In this document: positions 15,603 to 24,887 of the stretch, piece after piece
Layout of the letters: the number at the start of each line of letters is the position of its first letter
How positions within the stretch are numbered: position 1 is the stretch's first letter
NCBI RefSeq assembly: GCF_023238205.1
Contig: NZ_CP096659.1
Location: 2,621,626-2,685,625, forward strand
Length of the DNA: 64,000 nt
Source of the DNA: Halorussus limi
GTDB taxonomy: Archaea; Halobacteriota; Halobacteria; Halobacteriales; Haladaptataceae
Direction: 5' to 3'
Translations under genes and position numbers: made by a program
Notes under the pieces: model-generated
What the model saw: the letters and a program-made list of their open reading frames with translations, nothing else
What the model was told of the DNA's origin: nothing
Database searches by the model: none

Positions 15603-17656
15603 CACACCGGCGCAACCGATCGGACGGTACGAACGACAGTCGACGAAAGTTTCTGAAAGCGAGTGGTGCTGGTGCCGTTGCGCTCTCTCTTGCTGGCTGT
15701 AGCGGTAACAGCGACACCCCGGATACCACTACCACTGAGGACACCGAGCAGACGACCGAAGAACAGACGCCGACCACGAACACGAAGCAGGCCGACCAGA
15801 TTCCGGAGGGCGGGACGTTCGTCATGGGTCTCTCTCAGAAACCCGACTCGCCGAACCGACTCATCTCCAGTTCGGCTTACACTTCGACCGCACTCGACCG
15901 GATTTACCGATACGGTACCACGCTGGACCCCGTCACGACCGAAGTTCGTCCGAGCGTCTTCACCGACTGGACCGTGAAGAATGTCAGCGGTGACAGCCCC
16001 AAGCCGGACGTGTACTTCAACATGCGGCAGGGCCTGAAGTGGAACGACGGCGAGGACTTCACGAAGGAAGACGTCCTCTTCACCTATCGATACATCAAGA
16101 AGAACGAAGTCGGGAACTACACGTCCGCCTGGCAGCCGATGAAGAAGATAGAGGAGTCCTCCAAGAGCGACTGGGACTTCCACATCAAGCTGAAGAAGCC
16201 CGTCGGCACGTGGGAGACGGACATCATCGGTGGCCTACCGCTCCTGCCCAAGCACAAGTGGGAAGGAAAGGACTACCAGAAGTACAACCCCGTCGAGGAG
16301 AACGAGAACGGGCCTGTCGGTCTCGGTCCCGGTCGACTCACCAAGTGGGACCCCGGCACGGCGATGCAGGTTACGTTCGACAACGAGCACTACTACGACA
16401 CGCTGAGTACGCTCGACTGGCGGAAGGAACACGACCAACTCATCGCCGGCGGTCCGTTCATCGACAAGATCAACTTCAAGGTCTACGGTAGTCAGACGGC
16501 GATGATAAACGCCTTCCTCCAGGGCAAAATCGACAGCCACTACGGGAGCATGAAGCCCTCGAAGATTCCCAAGGTCAAGGAACAGAAGGGCAAGAAGCTC
16601 ATCCCCGGAACCGACAGCGGGTTCGCTTACGTCGGCTTCAACCTGCGTCGCCAACCCATCGACGACGCCACGCTCCGACAGGCGCTGTCGTTCATGTGGG
16701 ACGACTACTTCTGGATCACGCGACTCCGACAGAACTACTCCATCAAGGGCGACTTCGCCCAGACGCCGGGATACCCCAACGTCCGACCCGACAAAGTGTA
16801 CGGCGACACACTGCTCAAGGACCCCGCGACGAACGCGTTCGACTTCCGGTCGGCCGAGAGCGCGGTGCCGGCGGTGGAGAAGACCCGGAAGTTCCTGACC
16901 GAAGGGGAGGTCATCGACGGGTCCAAAGGGACGTACGCCGGGAAGAAGTACCCCGGTAGCCTCAGCGGTGTCAAGGCGAGCCAGTCGAAATCGAAGTACG
17001 AGTACACCTTCGGTCCCGTGAAGTCGGACGTTCTGAAGGGTAAGTCCAACAACGGCAAGGAGATTCGCGTCGACGGGAAGACGATTCCGGAACTCCGAGA
17101 CGGGAATCCGCTGGAGATCTACATCTACCCGCCGAAGGACACGCCGAAGCTGGTGAAGGCCGTCGAGCAGTGGGTCAGCAACGTGAAGTCGCTCGGTGTG
17201 CCCATCAAGATGACCACCATGGAGTTCAACTCCATGTCCCAGAAGGTCTACAACAAGGAAGAGTTCGACATGTACCCGATGGCGTGGGGCGACACCGGTG
17301 CGTTCGGCAGTTCGGTCCACTCGTTCTTCCACTCCTCCCGGGCAGACGACCACTCCGACAGCGACGGAAACGTCAACAAGTTCATGTATAACTCCACCGG
17401 ATACGGTCTCGGCGACACCGGTGCTGACGACCTGCTGTCGAAGGCCAAGACCGAGATGAAGGCCGAGAAGCGCAACAAACTGACCGCGCAGGCTCTCGAG
17501 AAGATCTACCTCGACATGCCGTACATGGTCACGGACTTCGACAAGATTCGATGGCCGGTCAACTCCGAGAAGTTCACCGGTTTCATCCCGAATCTCGTGG
17601 ACCCGACGCTGACCACGCTCGGCGCACAGGTCAACAACCTCCACCGGAACGAGTAG
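15599..17656 (+). CDS. dppA: ABC transporter substrate-binding lipoprotein, dipeptide/oligopeptide type
   Basis: 685 aa, solute-binding protein family 5. It has a Tat-type signal with SRRKFLK at residues 14-20 and the lipobox LAGC with lipidated Cys34, so it is exported folded and anchored outside the membrane. A Thr/Glu-rich linker (residues 40-65) follows. The binding domain then shows EGGTFVMGLSQKPDSPN, the family pattern MRQGLKWNDGEDFTKEDVLFTY, and a PGYP region. It heads a five-gene importer, with 189 bp before the first permease. Start ATG 15599 follows the TATA box by 27 bp and gives a normal signal; an ATG-type start at 15578 would lie inside the promoter. Peptides are the likely substrate by family, but sugars or nickel are possible. 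Confidence 0.9.
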   Translation: MPHRRNRSDGTNDSRRKFLKASGAGAVALSLAGCSGNSDTPDTTTTEDTEQTTEEQTPTTNTKQADQIPEGGTFVMGLSQKPDSPNRLISSSAYTSTALDRIYRYGTTLDPVTTEVRPSVFTDWTVKNVSGDSPKPDVYFNMRQGLKWNDGEDFTKEDVLFTYRYIKKNEVGNYTSAWQPMKKIEESSKSDWDFHIKLKKPVGTWETDIIGGLPLLPKHKWEGKDYQKYNPVEENENGPVGLGPGRLTKWDPGTAMQVTFDNEHYYDTLSTLDWRKEHDQLIAGGPFIDKINFKVYGSQTAMINAFLQGKIDSHYGSMKPSKIPKVKEQKGKKLIPGTDSGFAYVGFNLRRQPIDDATLRQALSFMWDDYFWITRLRQNYSIKGDFAQTPGYPNVRPDKVYGDTLLKDPATNAFDFRSAESAVPAVEKTRKFLTEGEVIDGSKGTYAGKKYPGSLSGVKASQSKSKYEYTFGPVKSDVLKGKSNNGKEIRVDGKTIPELRDGNPLEIYIYPPKDTPKLVKAVEQWVSNVKSLGVPIKMTTMEFNSMSQKVYNKEEFDMYPMAWGDTGAFGSSVHSFFHSSRADDHSDSDGNVNKFMYNSTGYGLGDTGADDLLSKAKTEMKAEKRNKLTAQALEKIYLDMPYMVTDFDKIRWPVNSEKFTGFIPNLVDPTLTTLGAQVNNLHRNE

Positions 17657-17845
17657 CGCAACCGCTTCTCTCTCGGGTTCCGTTTTCGTCAGGTCGCCTC
17701 GAGCGAGTACTGGCGAGTGGCGGCGCGAGGGTGGTTGTGTACCGTGGTAAATCATCACATTGATAACGAACCTCGACTATGAACATCACGTATTTGCCAG
17801 AGTCGCGATTCAAAGAAGTAGACAGACCGTAACCGAATACAAACA
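17657..17845. other. Gap between binding protein and permease genes
   Basis: 189 bp with no gene. AATCATCACA at 17750-17759 repeats the decamer at 15549-15558 in front of dppA. An AT-rich stretch (17745-17765) could be a second promoter, and TTCAAAGAAG lies close to the permease start. An internal promoter or processing site would explain higher levels of the binding protein. Confidence 0.4.
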
Positions 17846-18832
17846 ATGACACGAATTAGCGCACGATACCTTGGCAAGCGCTTGGTCGTCTCTTACTTGA
17901 CCCTGCTTGTCATCATGTCGCTGCTGTTCGTCCTCATCCGGAGTATGCCGGGGTCGTTCATCGGTTCGATGATCACCCCGGAACTGGACCAAGCAGACAT
18001 CCAGCAGCTACGCGAGACGTGGGGTCTCAACGAACCGATTTGGAGACAGTACATCGACTTCATGCTCAACTACCAGACCGGCGACTTCGGTCGGTCGCCG
18101 ACGTACAAGGCACCCGTCTGGGACGTTATCATCAGTCGGCTCCCGCGTACGCTGATCCTGTTCGGCGCGGCGTTCATCGTCCAGTTCATCGTCGGTCCGC
18201 TCGTCGGGATGTACCTCGGCTGGTGGCGCGGAACCCGGAAGGACAAGAGCATCTTCACGTCGAGTCTCGCGGTGTACTCGATGCCGGCCTTCTGGCTGGC
18301 GTGGTTGTTCATCTGGCTGTTCAACTACGAACTCGGCTGGCTTCCGAGTACCTACATGTTCACGAAGTTCGCGCAGTTCGACTGGACCGTCGTGACGATA
18401 GTCACCGACGTTCTCCGGCACATCGCACTGCCGTTAATCAGCATCGCGTTCGTCTCGTGGGTCGGCGCGATGCTGGTCATGCGGCCTGCGATGAACAACG
18501 TCACCAGCGAGGACTACGTCTTCCTCGCGCAGGCCAAGGGGCTGAGCGAGCGAACCGTGATGATAAAACACGCGGCGCGCAACGCCCTGATTCCGGTGGC
18601 GACGCAGGCTATCGTCGGTCTCGCGTTCCTGCTCGACGGGAGCGTCATCATCGAGAACGTGTTCAGTTGGCCGGGCCTCGGGCAGGTCATCGTCACCTCC
18701 GTCCTGAGTCGGGACTATCCGGTCTCGCAGGCGGCGTTCTTCATGCTCGCCGTCCTCATCATCGTCATGCGACTCGTGACCGACATCGCGTACACGTATC
18801 TCGACCCGCGAATCAAGTTCGGGGGTGACTAA
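17846..18832 (+). CDS. dppB: ABC transporter permease, DppB type
   Basis: 328 aa, six predicted helices. The N-terminal helix YLGKRLVVSYLTLLVIMSLL and the following LRETWGLNEPIWRQYIDF match the DppB/OppB group. The cytoplasmic EAA coupling loop reads VFLAQAKGLSERTVMIKHAA. The C-terminal end YTYLDPRIKFGGD is the classic DppB ending. It is followed 2 bp later by dppC, so the two pore subunits are co-translated. No Shine-Dalgarno sequence is seen before ATG 17846. Confidence 0.93.
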   Translation: MTRISARYLGKRLVVSYLTLLVIMSLLFVLIRSMPGSFIGSMITPELDQADIQQLRETWGLNEPIWRQYIDFMLNYQTGDFGRSPTYKAPVWDVIISRLPRTLILFGAAFIVQFIVGPLVGMYLGWWRGTRKDKSIFTSSLAVYSMPAFWLAWLFIWLFNYELGWLPSTYMFTKFAQFDWTVVTIVTDVLRHIALPLISIAFVSWVGAMLVMRPAMNNVTSEDYVFLAQAKGLSERTVMIKHAARNALIPVATQAIVGLAFLLDGSVIIENVFSWPGLGQVIVTSVLSRDYPVSQAAFFMLAVLIIVMRLVTDIAYTYLDPRIKFGGD

Positions 18833-18834
18833 CC

Positions 18835-19794
18835 ATGTCTACGGAAACCGAAAGCTCCTCACAGTTCGACTCGCTGAAGGAGCGATGGCGGCCTCGTATC
18901 GAGCGGTTCCGTCGCGGTTGGGACCGGTTCACGCAGGAGAAGATGGGGGTGCTCGGCATCATCATCATGGTGGTGTTCGTCCTCTGGGCGCTGTTCCCCG
19001 ACTTCTTCGCACCGCACTCGGTGGAGTGGCGGGCGTATCTGGGCACCGAACCCGGGCGGCTCACGGCCGAGCAAGCAGACTCGCTTCCGCATCCGCCGGC
19101 GTTCGGCGACCCGTTCTGGGCCCCGCTCGGGACCAACTACGTCGGACAGGGTATCCTGTCGCTCATCGTCCACGCGGCCGACGACGCGCTCTACATCGGT
19201 TTCGCGGCCGGTCTGCTGTCGAGTCTGGTCGGCGTTCCGCTCGGACTCGTTAGCGGTTTCTACGGGAACACGTGGATAGACGAGACGATTCAGCGCATCG
19301 TCGACGTGATGTACGGTCTGCCGTTCCTGCCGTTCCTCATCGTCCTCGTGGCGATTCGCGGCATCACGACGACCAACATCATCCTCGGCATCGCGGTCAC
19401 GTCGTGGCTCAACAACTGCATCGTCATCCGCGGAGAGACCCTCTCGCTAAAGGAGCGTTCGTACGTCGAGTCGGCGAAGGTCGCGGGCGCGAGCGACACG
19501 CGCATCGTGTTCCGACACATCATGCCCAACGTCCTGCCGCTGGCGTTCGTCTTCCTCGCGCAGGACGCCGCGACCGCCATCCTCGCGCAGGCGTCGCTGG
19601 CGTACCTCGGACTGGCGGACTTCACGGCGAACTCGTGGGGCCTGATGCTCCAGAACATCAAGTCGAACGGATACGTCTTCGATGCTTGGTGGTGGCTCAT
19701 CCCGCCGGGCATCTGCATCATGCTCATCGCGGCCGCGTTCTACTTCATCGGATTCTCGATGGAGGACGTGACCAACCCGCAGGAGGACAGCTAA
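18835..19794 (+). CDS. dppC: ABC transporter permease, DppC type
   Basis: 319 aa, six predicted helices, partner of DppB. An N-terminal polar tail is followed by helix 1 (VLGIIIMVVFVLWALFPDFF). The extracytoplasmic loop of about 80 residues includes FWAPLGTNYVGQGILS, the DppC pattern that usually reads LGTDxxGRDxxS. The EAA loop reads YVESAKVAGASDTRIVFRH, and PPGICIMLIAAAFYFIGFSM precedes the end. It lies 2 bp after dppB and one base before dppD. Confidence 0.93.
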   Translation: MSTETESSSQFDSLKERWRPRIERFRRGWDRFTQEKMGVLGIIIMVVFVLWALFPDFFAPHSVEWRAYLGTEPGRLTAEQADSLPHPPAFGDPFWAPLGTNYVGQGILSLIVHAADDALYIGFAAGLLSSLVGVPLGLVSGFYGNTWIDETIQRIVDVMYGLPFLPFLIVLVAIRGITTTNIILGIAVTSWLNNCIVIRGETLSLKERSYVESAKVAGASDTRIVFRHIMPNVLPLAFVFLAQDAATAILAQASLAYLGLADFTANSWGLMLQNIKSNGYVFDAWWWLIPPGICIMLIAAAFYFIGFSMEDVTNPQEDS

Positions 19795-19795
19795 C

Positions 19796-20941
19796 ATGTC
19801 ACTACTCGAAGTCAACGACCTCTCGGTTCGATACGACGCCGGCGAGTCGCAGGTCCACGCCGTCGACGAGGTGAACTTCAGCGTCGAACACGGCGAGACG
19901 TTCGGTCTCGTGGGCGAGTCGGGGTGCGGAAAGACGACCCTCGGCAAGTCGCTCATCCAGTTGCTCGACGCCAACGGCTCCGTCGAGGGCGGCGAAGTCT
20001 GGTTCGACGGTACGCTTCCCCAGTGGGAAGACGAGAACGGCAACCCTCGACGGGAGATAGTCGAGGACGACCAGTACCCCGTCCGCGAGGACGGGATGAC
20101 CGACCTCACGGAACTGGACGACCAGGACATCCGGGACATCCGGTGGCGCAACATCGCGCTGATTCCACAGAGCGCGATGAACGCGCTCAACCCCGTCTAC
20201 GAAGTCGGCGACCAGATCGTCGAGGCCATCCTCCGACACGAACCCGACACGACGAAGGCGGAGGCCGACGAGCGTGCCCGCGACCTGCTCGAACGGGTCG
20301 GCATCGAACCCGAACGGGCCGACGACTACGCCCACGAGTACTCCGGCGGGATGAAACAGCGCGCGGTCATCGCGATGGCGATGGCGTGCAACCCGGACAT
20401 GCTCATCGCCGACGAACCGACTACCGCCCTCGACGTCATCATTCAGGACCGCATCCTCGAAGAAATCGAGGAGCTACAGGAGGAGTTCAACGTCTCCATC
20501 CTCGTCATTAGCCACGACATCAGCGTCATGGCCGAGATATGCGACAAACTCGGCGTGATGTACGGCGGCAAGATGATGGAGAGCGGACCCAAGCGCGAGG
20601 TCCTCGAGAGCGCCGCGAACCCGTACACGCTCGGACTGAAGAACTCCTTCCCGACGGTCAAGCAGGAACAGGAGCAGTTGGTCTCGATTCCGGGGTCGCC
20701 GCCGACGCTCATCGACCCCGGTAAGGGCTGTCGGTTCGCCGACCGGTGTCCGTTCGTCATCGACGAGTGTCACACCGAACACCCGCCGATGTACGAGGTG
20801 GACGCGGCCGAGGACGGGGTGCGAACCGAAGCGGCCGACCGCCACGCGCATCGGTCGGCGTGCTACCGAGTCGACGAACTCGAACGAATGCGCGAAGACG
20901 CAGCCAAGGAGGAAACATGGACCGAAACGCAGACCCACTGA
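19796..20941 (+). CDS. dppD: ABC transporter ATP-binding protein, DppD type
   Basis: 381 aa ATPase. Walker A GESGCGKTT, Q-loop IALIPQSAMNALNP, signature YSGGMKQR, Walker B LIADEPTTALD and switch His in VISHD are all present. The C-terminal oligopeptide extension has the cysteine pattern GCRFADRCPFVIDECHTEHPP, which in relatives binds an iron-sulfur cluster or zinc (general family knowledge). An acidic insert (residues 65-110) lies between Walker A and the Q-loop, a haloarchaeal feature. It overlaps dppF by 25 nt. Confidence 0.93.
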   Translation: MSLLEVNDLSVRYDAGESQVHAVDEVNFSVEHGETFGLVGESGCGKTTLGKSLIQLLDANGSVEGGEVWFDGTLPQWEDENGNPRREIVEDDQYPVREDGMTDLTELDDQDIRDIRWRNIALIPQSAMNALNPVYEVGDQIVEAILRHEPDTTKAEADERARDLLERVGIEPERADDYAHEYSGGMKQRAVIAMAMACNPDMLIADEPTTALDVIIQDRILEEIEELQEEFNVSILVISHDISVMAEICDKLGVMYGGKMMESGPKREVLESAANPYTLGLKNSFPTVKQEQEQLVSIPGSPPTLIDPGKGCRFADRCPFVIDECHTEHPPMYEVDAAEDGVRTEAADRHAHRSACYRVDELERMREDAAKEETWTETQTH

Positions 20942-22281
20942 TCGAAGTCGAACATCTCTCGAAGTGGTTCGGAACGTCTCAGGGCGTCGTCGACCGCCTG
21001 ATGGGCAACGAGCAGTCGCCCGTGAAAGCGGTCGACGACGTGTCGTTCACCATCAACGAGGGCGACATCATGGGCATCGCGGGCGAGTCGGGGTGTGGCA
21101 AGACCACGCTCGGCAAACTGCTCGTCCAGCTCTACGAACCGACCCAAGGGAGCATCCACTTCGACGGCAACGACATCACCGAGATGTCCAACGACGAGGA
21201 GAAGGAGTTCCGCAAGCGGGTCCAGATGATATTCCAGGACCCGTTCGAGAGCCTCAACCCCCGAATGACCGTCTTCCAGTCGGTCGTGGAACCGCTCCGC
21301 ATCAACGACATGTTCGGCGGGTACAACGAGCGCCGCGAGCGCGTCATCGAGGTTCTCAACGAGGTCGGTCTCTCGCCCGCCGAGGCGTACCTCAACGAGT
21401 TCCCGAAGGAACTGTCGGGCGGCGAACTCCAGCGCGTCGCCATCGCGCGGGCGCTGGTCGTCAACCCCGACTTCGTCGTCTGCGACGAACCCGTCTCGAT
21501 GCTCGACGTGTCCATCCGAGCGGGCGTGCTGAACTTGATGAAGGAGTTGCAGGACGAGTACGGCCTGACCTACGTGTTCATCAGCCACGACCTCTCGCTC
21601 ATCCGGTACATGTGCGACCGGACCGCCATCATGTACCTCGGCGACGTTATCGAACAGGGGCCGACCGACGAGGTGGTGATGAACCCTAAACACCCCTACA
21701 CAGAGGCGCTGTTCGACGCGGTGCCGGAGGTGGCGCCTGACGCCGAGCGCCACCGCGCCAACGTGACCGGCGAGGTTCCCAACCCGCGGAATCCGCCGTC
21801 CGGGTGTCGGTTCCATCCGCGGTGTTCGAAGATTATTCCGCCGCAGGACTGGACCGGCGGCCAACCCGCGTTCCGTCGGGCGTTCCAGTTCAAGCGGAAG
21901 GTGCTGACCGAGCAACTCGGACCGGAGGACGTGGCGACCAGCGCCGAAACCGCGAGCGGTCGGGCGGCCGACGAACTGCTCGAACACGGGCTATCGCTCG
22001 AACTCCCCGAGGAACACCGGCCCGCGGGCGGGACCGGAACCACGGTGGACCTCTCGCAACTCGACCTGCCGCGCGACGCCGAAAGCACCCTCCGTGAGGC
22101 CGCCGAGCGCGTCGTACAGAGCGACTACGACGGTGCGCGAGACGTTCTCGACGGCGAGTTCGAGACCATCTGCGAGCGGGAACACCCCGACCTCCGCGAG
22201 GCCGGGCCCCAGATAACGGCGTGTCACCTCTACGAGGGCGAGGAGCAGAAGACTCGGAAAGCGCCGAGCGCGGACGACTGA
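20917..22281 (+). CDS. dppF: ABC transporter ATP-binding protein, DppF type, with long C-terminal extension
   Basis: 454 aa ATPase, partner of DppD. Walker A GESGCGKTT, Q-loop MIFQDPFESLNP, signature LSGGELQR, and Walker B VVCDEPVSMLD with Met where Ala is usual. The oligopeptide region carries GCRFHPRCSKIIP. About 110 further residues follow (from roughly 345) that most DppF proteins lack; they are acidic and helical, ending in a region with ETICEREHPDLREAGPQ and a Lys-rich tail. I chose ATG 20917 because AAGGAGGA lies six bases before it and the reading starts as in the family; the longer open frame starting at 20746 overlaps dppD. Confidence 0.9.
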   Translation: MDRNADPLIEVEHLSKWFGTSQGVVDRLMGNEQSPVKAVDDVSFTINEGDIMGIAGESGCGKTTLGKLLVQLYEPTQGSIHFDGNDITEMSNDEEKEFRKRVQMIFQDPFESLNPRMTVFQSVVEPLRINDMFGGYNERRERVIEVLNEVGLSPAEAYLNEFPKELSGGELQRVAIARALVVNPDFVVCDEPVSMLDVSIRAGVLNLMKELQDEYGLTYVFISHDLSLIRYMCDRTAIMYLGDVIEQGPTDEVVMNPKHPYTEALFDAVPEVAPDAERHRANVTGEVPNPRNPPSGCRFHPRCSKIIPPQDWTGGQPAFRRAFQFKRKVLTEQLGPEDVATSAETASGRAADELLEHGLSLELPEEHRPAGGTGTTVDLSQLDLPRDAESTLREAAERVVQSDYDGARDVLDGEFETICEREHPDLREAGPQITACHLYEGEEQKTRKAPSADD

Positions 22282-22404
22282 CCGCGGCGGACGGTTGACC
22301 GTGGCCGGCGTTCGCTGCGACCTCGTCTCTCGAACGTTCTCGCGGGGTCTCCCGGCCGGTATCGAAAACTCTTATGTTATTCTAGCGAAGCATTTGTGTA
22401 TCAC

Positions 22405-22884
22405 ATGACAGACCGCACGCTGTTTCGGCCCCGGAAGCCCGTCGCGATGGGGTCGTTCCTGCTGGTCGCACTCGTCGCGGCGGCGCTGTTCGTGCCGACG
22501 TTTATGGGGCACCTCGCCGTGACGAACGCGGTCAGCATCGACGCGACCGCGACCGACGTGGCGCTCTCGGAGGACGGCGAGCGCCTCGTCGTCCGAATCG
22601 AGGTCCACAACCCGACGCGGGCCGCGTTCACCGCGACGTACGGTCAACTCTACGGGAAGGTGGGCGGGACCAAGCTGACGGGGACCGGCTACGAAGTCGA
22701 GCGGACGACGATTCCCGCGGGCGAGACTCGGACCGTGACCGCCCGCGTGAGCGTTCCCGAGGAACACCGCGAGCGCGCCGCCGAGGCCGTCGAAGCGGGC
22801 GCGGTCGTCGTGACCGGGCAACTCGAAGGGTCGATACGGGACCAGCGCGTCGAAATCGAGGTCACGGAGGAGACGGATGGCTGA
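22405..22884 (+). CDS. Membrane-anchored LEA14/WHy-like protein, unknown
   Basis: 159 aa. One N-terminal helix (residues 14-36, GSFLLVALVAAALFVPTFMG) is followed by an extracytoplasmic beta-rich domain. Strands ERLVVRIEVHNPTRAAF and ETRTVTARVSVPEEHRERA resemble the LEA14/WHy fold, where an NPT-type turn follows the second strand. The start is ATG 22405, 30 bp after CTTATG (leaderless). It overlaps the next gene by 8 nt, so the two are probably co-expressed. No function is known. Confidence 0.65.
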   Translation: MTDRTLFRPRKPVAMGSFLLVALVAAALFVPTFMGHLAVTNAVSIDATATDVALSEDGERLVVRIEVHNPTRAAFTATYGQLYGKVGGTKLTGTGYEVERTTIPAGETRTVTARVSVPEEHRERAAEAVEAGAVVVTGQLEGSIRDQRVEIEVTEETDG

Positions 22885-23323
22885 GCGCACCCTCGCCGGG
22901 ACGCGGTTCGGATTCGAGTCGATTCGGGGACGGCTCCGACTGCTCGCGCTCGGGTCGCTGACCGGCGCGGTCGCCGGGATGGGCGCGTTCATGTTCCTCA
23001 AAGAGCAACTTCTCCCGTGGGGCGTCACCGAGACGTTGGCGCTGGCGCTCGTCGGCGTGGCGGGCGCGTACACGCACTTGCTCGCCGAGGACCTCTCGGA
23101 GAGCATCGCCCTCGCGCTTATCGCGTCTGGAATCGGTCTCGTCGTCCACGTCCTCGCGTGGATTGCACCGCTGTGGATACTCTCCTACCCGCCGCCCGCC
23201 CGCGACCTCCTCCTGCCGAAGATGGTCGGCGAGGCGCTCGCCAGCGGCCTGCCCCCGTACGTCGTCACCTTCTACGGGGCGTACTTCGGCGCGTTGCTCG
23301 TCGTCGGCTACTTCGAACCCTGA
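22877..23323 (+). CDS. Four-helix membrane protein, unknown
   Basis: 148 aa. Four hydrophobic segments (about 24-43, 50-68, 75-100, 118-145) with short charged turns such as LAEDLSESI. No motif or family is recognised. ATG 22877 lies within the end of the LEA14-like gene (8-nt overlap), suggesting the two act together at the membrane. Confidence 0.6.
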   Translation: MAERTLAGTRFGFESIRGRLRLLALGSLTGAVAGMGAFMFLKEQLLPWGVTETLALALVGVAGAYTHLLAEDLSESIALALIASGIGLVVHVLAWIAPLWILSYPPPARDLLLPKMVGEALASGLPPYVVTFYGAYFGALLVVGYFEP

Positions 23324-23441
23324 CTCCGATGGGCCGGTGCCGCGCCGCCTCGACGGACGCTTCCGCCGGGCCGCCGGACGCTCGGCGGTCCGGCCGATTC
23401 GTATCCCGACGTTTATGGGCCGTCCCGCGCTACGTCGTCCC

Positions 23442-23702
23442 GTGCCGAAGGACACGCCACAGCGGGAGAAGACCGTCCGCGAGCGAGGTACCTACGCGAG
23501 TCACAACGACGACCCGACGCTCGCAGGCTACCTCTCGTCGCTGTTTCTGGTGGTGTCCGTGCCGGGGTTCATCGCCGCGGCCTACGCCGGTCACTGGGCC
23601 GGACTGTACGGCTACTCGGCCATCGTCCCGGTGTTCGCCGGACTCCTCGTCGCCTCGCTCGCGGTGGCGTTCTCGCTGATGCACTGGCTGACGGGGAACT
23701 GA
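23442..23702 (+). CDS. Small two-helix membrane protein, unknown
   Basis: 86 aa. A polar N-terminus with KDTPQREKTVRERGTYASHN is followed by two helices (about 31-50 and 56-80) and a TGN end. I prefer GTG 23442 because TTTATGG at 23412-23418 lies 25-30 bp before it, giving a leaderless mRNA. ATG 23415, nine codons upstream, is the alternative but overlaps that promoter. It is probably real because the helices and acidic turns keep the codon pattern of the neighbours. Confidence 0.55.
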   Translation: MPKDTPQREKTVRERGTYASHNDDPTLAGYLSSLFLVVSVPGFIAAAYAGHWAGLYGYSAIVPVFAGLLVASLAVAFSLMHWLTGN

Positions 23703-23755
23703 GACCGGACGGTCGGCGACGGTCTGACGCTTTCGGACGGTCCGCGACGCTCCTC

Positions 23756-23968
23756 TCAGTAGACGTTCGTCCGGAGCGTCGTGTAGAACACGACTACCAT
23801 CGCGGCGACGATGAGCGCGAACTCGGCGCGCGACGGGGAGTTCGAACTCCCGGCGAAGAAAAAGAGGAGGCTGGTGAGACCCAAACCGGCCGCCAACGCG
23901 AACAACAGCATCGTCCGGTTTCGCTCGTCGGTCAACCAGATGTACACCGACTCCTTCGGGTCGTCCAT
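23756..23968 (-). CDS. Small two-helix membrane protein, unknown
   Basis: 70 aa, MDDPKESVYIWLTDERNR followed by two helices (about 19-40 and 48-64) and a short polar tail. No family is recognised. It lies 8 bp after the stop of the 177-aa protein upstream on the same strand, so they are likely one transcription unit with the 83-aa membrane protein. Confidence 0.6.
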   Translation of the reverse strand: MDDPKESVYIWLTDERNRTMLLFALAAGLGLTSLLFFFAGSSNSPSRAEFALIVAAMVVVFYTTLRTNVY

Positions 23969-23976
23969 GCGGTGAG

Positions 23977-24510
23977 TTAGTACCAGATGTCCTTAAATTC
24001 GCACTGGACCGGTTCGGTGGTGACGTTCTGGGCGAGCGCCATCGAGGTCAGCGCGACCTGCGGGTCGGCGGTGAACTCCGACTTCTCGTCGCGCCACTCG
24101 CAGACGCCGACGCCGACTTCGACCTTCCAGTCGCCGACGGTTATCAGCCACTCGTCGGGCAGGTCCTCCACGTCGTCGTCGAGTTCGACGCGGAAGAGGT
24201 ACTTGTAGGTCGTTTCGCGACGGTCGCTGATGTCCTCGCCCGCCATGTACTCGGGGAATGTGGGCGTACCGAACAACTGGACCAGTCGGTACAGCGCGGT
24301 TCCCACGTCGCCCTCGACCGGTTCGCCCGGTCCGTCGCTCATGGGTGCGCGCACGTCGAGGTCCTCGCGGTCGTTGACCACGTCTTCGGCCAGCACCTCG
24401 CCGTTCTCGCGCCGGCGGCGAATTTCCTCCTGCGGAATCGGTTCGAGGACGAGATTCTGTAGCTTTTCGAGGTCTGGCGCGTCGGGATGTGTGCGAACGT
24501 CCGTGGGCAT
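23977..24510 (-). CDS. Conserved-looking soluble protein, unknown
   Basis: 177 aa, soluble and acidic. It opens PTDVRTHPDAPDLEKLQNLV. The middle carries DVGTALYRLVQLFGTPTFPEYMAGEDIS, and beta strands TTYKYLFRVELDD and EWLITVGDWKVEVGVGV follow. There are no signal peptide or metal motifs except scattered cysteines. ATG 24510 gives a clean start just 2 bp after the stop of the 83-aa membrane protein. The unit 83-aa, 177-aa, 70-aa proteins suggests a small membrane-linked complex. I do not recognise the family. Confidence 0.65.
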   Translation of the reverse strand: MPTDVRTHPDAPDLEKLQNLVLEPIPQEEIRRRRENGEVLAEDVVNDREDLDVRAPMSDGPGEPVEGDVGTALYRLVQLFGTPTFPEYMAGEDISDRRETTYKYLFRVELDDDVEDLPDEWLITVGDWKVEVGVGVCEWRDEKSEFTADPQVALTSMALAQNVTTEPVQCEFKDIWY

Positions 24511-24512
24511 GG

Positions 24513-24764
24513 TCAGTAGGCGAAGTAGTTGAAGCCGCGCCATCCGAGGTAGCCGACGACGAGCGTGGCGACCCCGATGCCGGTCACCGAGAGCGCCTCG
24601 ACGCTACTGATGGCCCCTTGTTCGATGGGGTCGAGGTTGAAGTAGAGGGTGAGACCGGTGGTGATGAGAATGTACCCGATTACGACGCCGAGGAGCATGA
24701 CTGCCAACGATGCGAAACCCGCCGGACCGCGGAGGGGCTTCGGGACTTGTTCGCGTATCGCCAT
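24513..24764 (-). CDS. Small two-helix membrane protein, first gene of a three-gene unit
   Basis: 83 aa. A positively charged start (MAIREQVPKPLRGP) precedes helix 1 (17-42) and helix 2 (56-75), with a short end GFNYFAY. It is separated from the 177-aa gene by 2 bp, so the two are coupled. The upstream AT-rich stretch (24772-24795, minus strand ACCTTGGCG and AACTTTTAACC) is its likely promoter, with TTTTAACC about 25 bp before the ATG. Confidence 0.6.
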   Translation of the reverse strand: MAIREQVPKPLRGPAGFASLAVMLLGVVIGYILITTGLTLYFNLDPIEQGAISSVEALSVTGIGVATLVVGYLGWRGFNYFAY

Positions 24765-24887
24765 GGTTTGTGGTACTATTCGCCAAGGTTAAAAGTTCCG
24801 CACTTTCAGTCGATGTGACGCTGGGAGGACTGGGAGACGGTCTGGAGACGGTTCTGCGACGTTCGGGTGACGCCCTTACGGAGTCGG

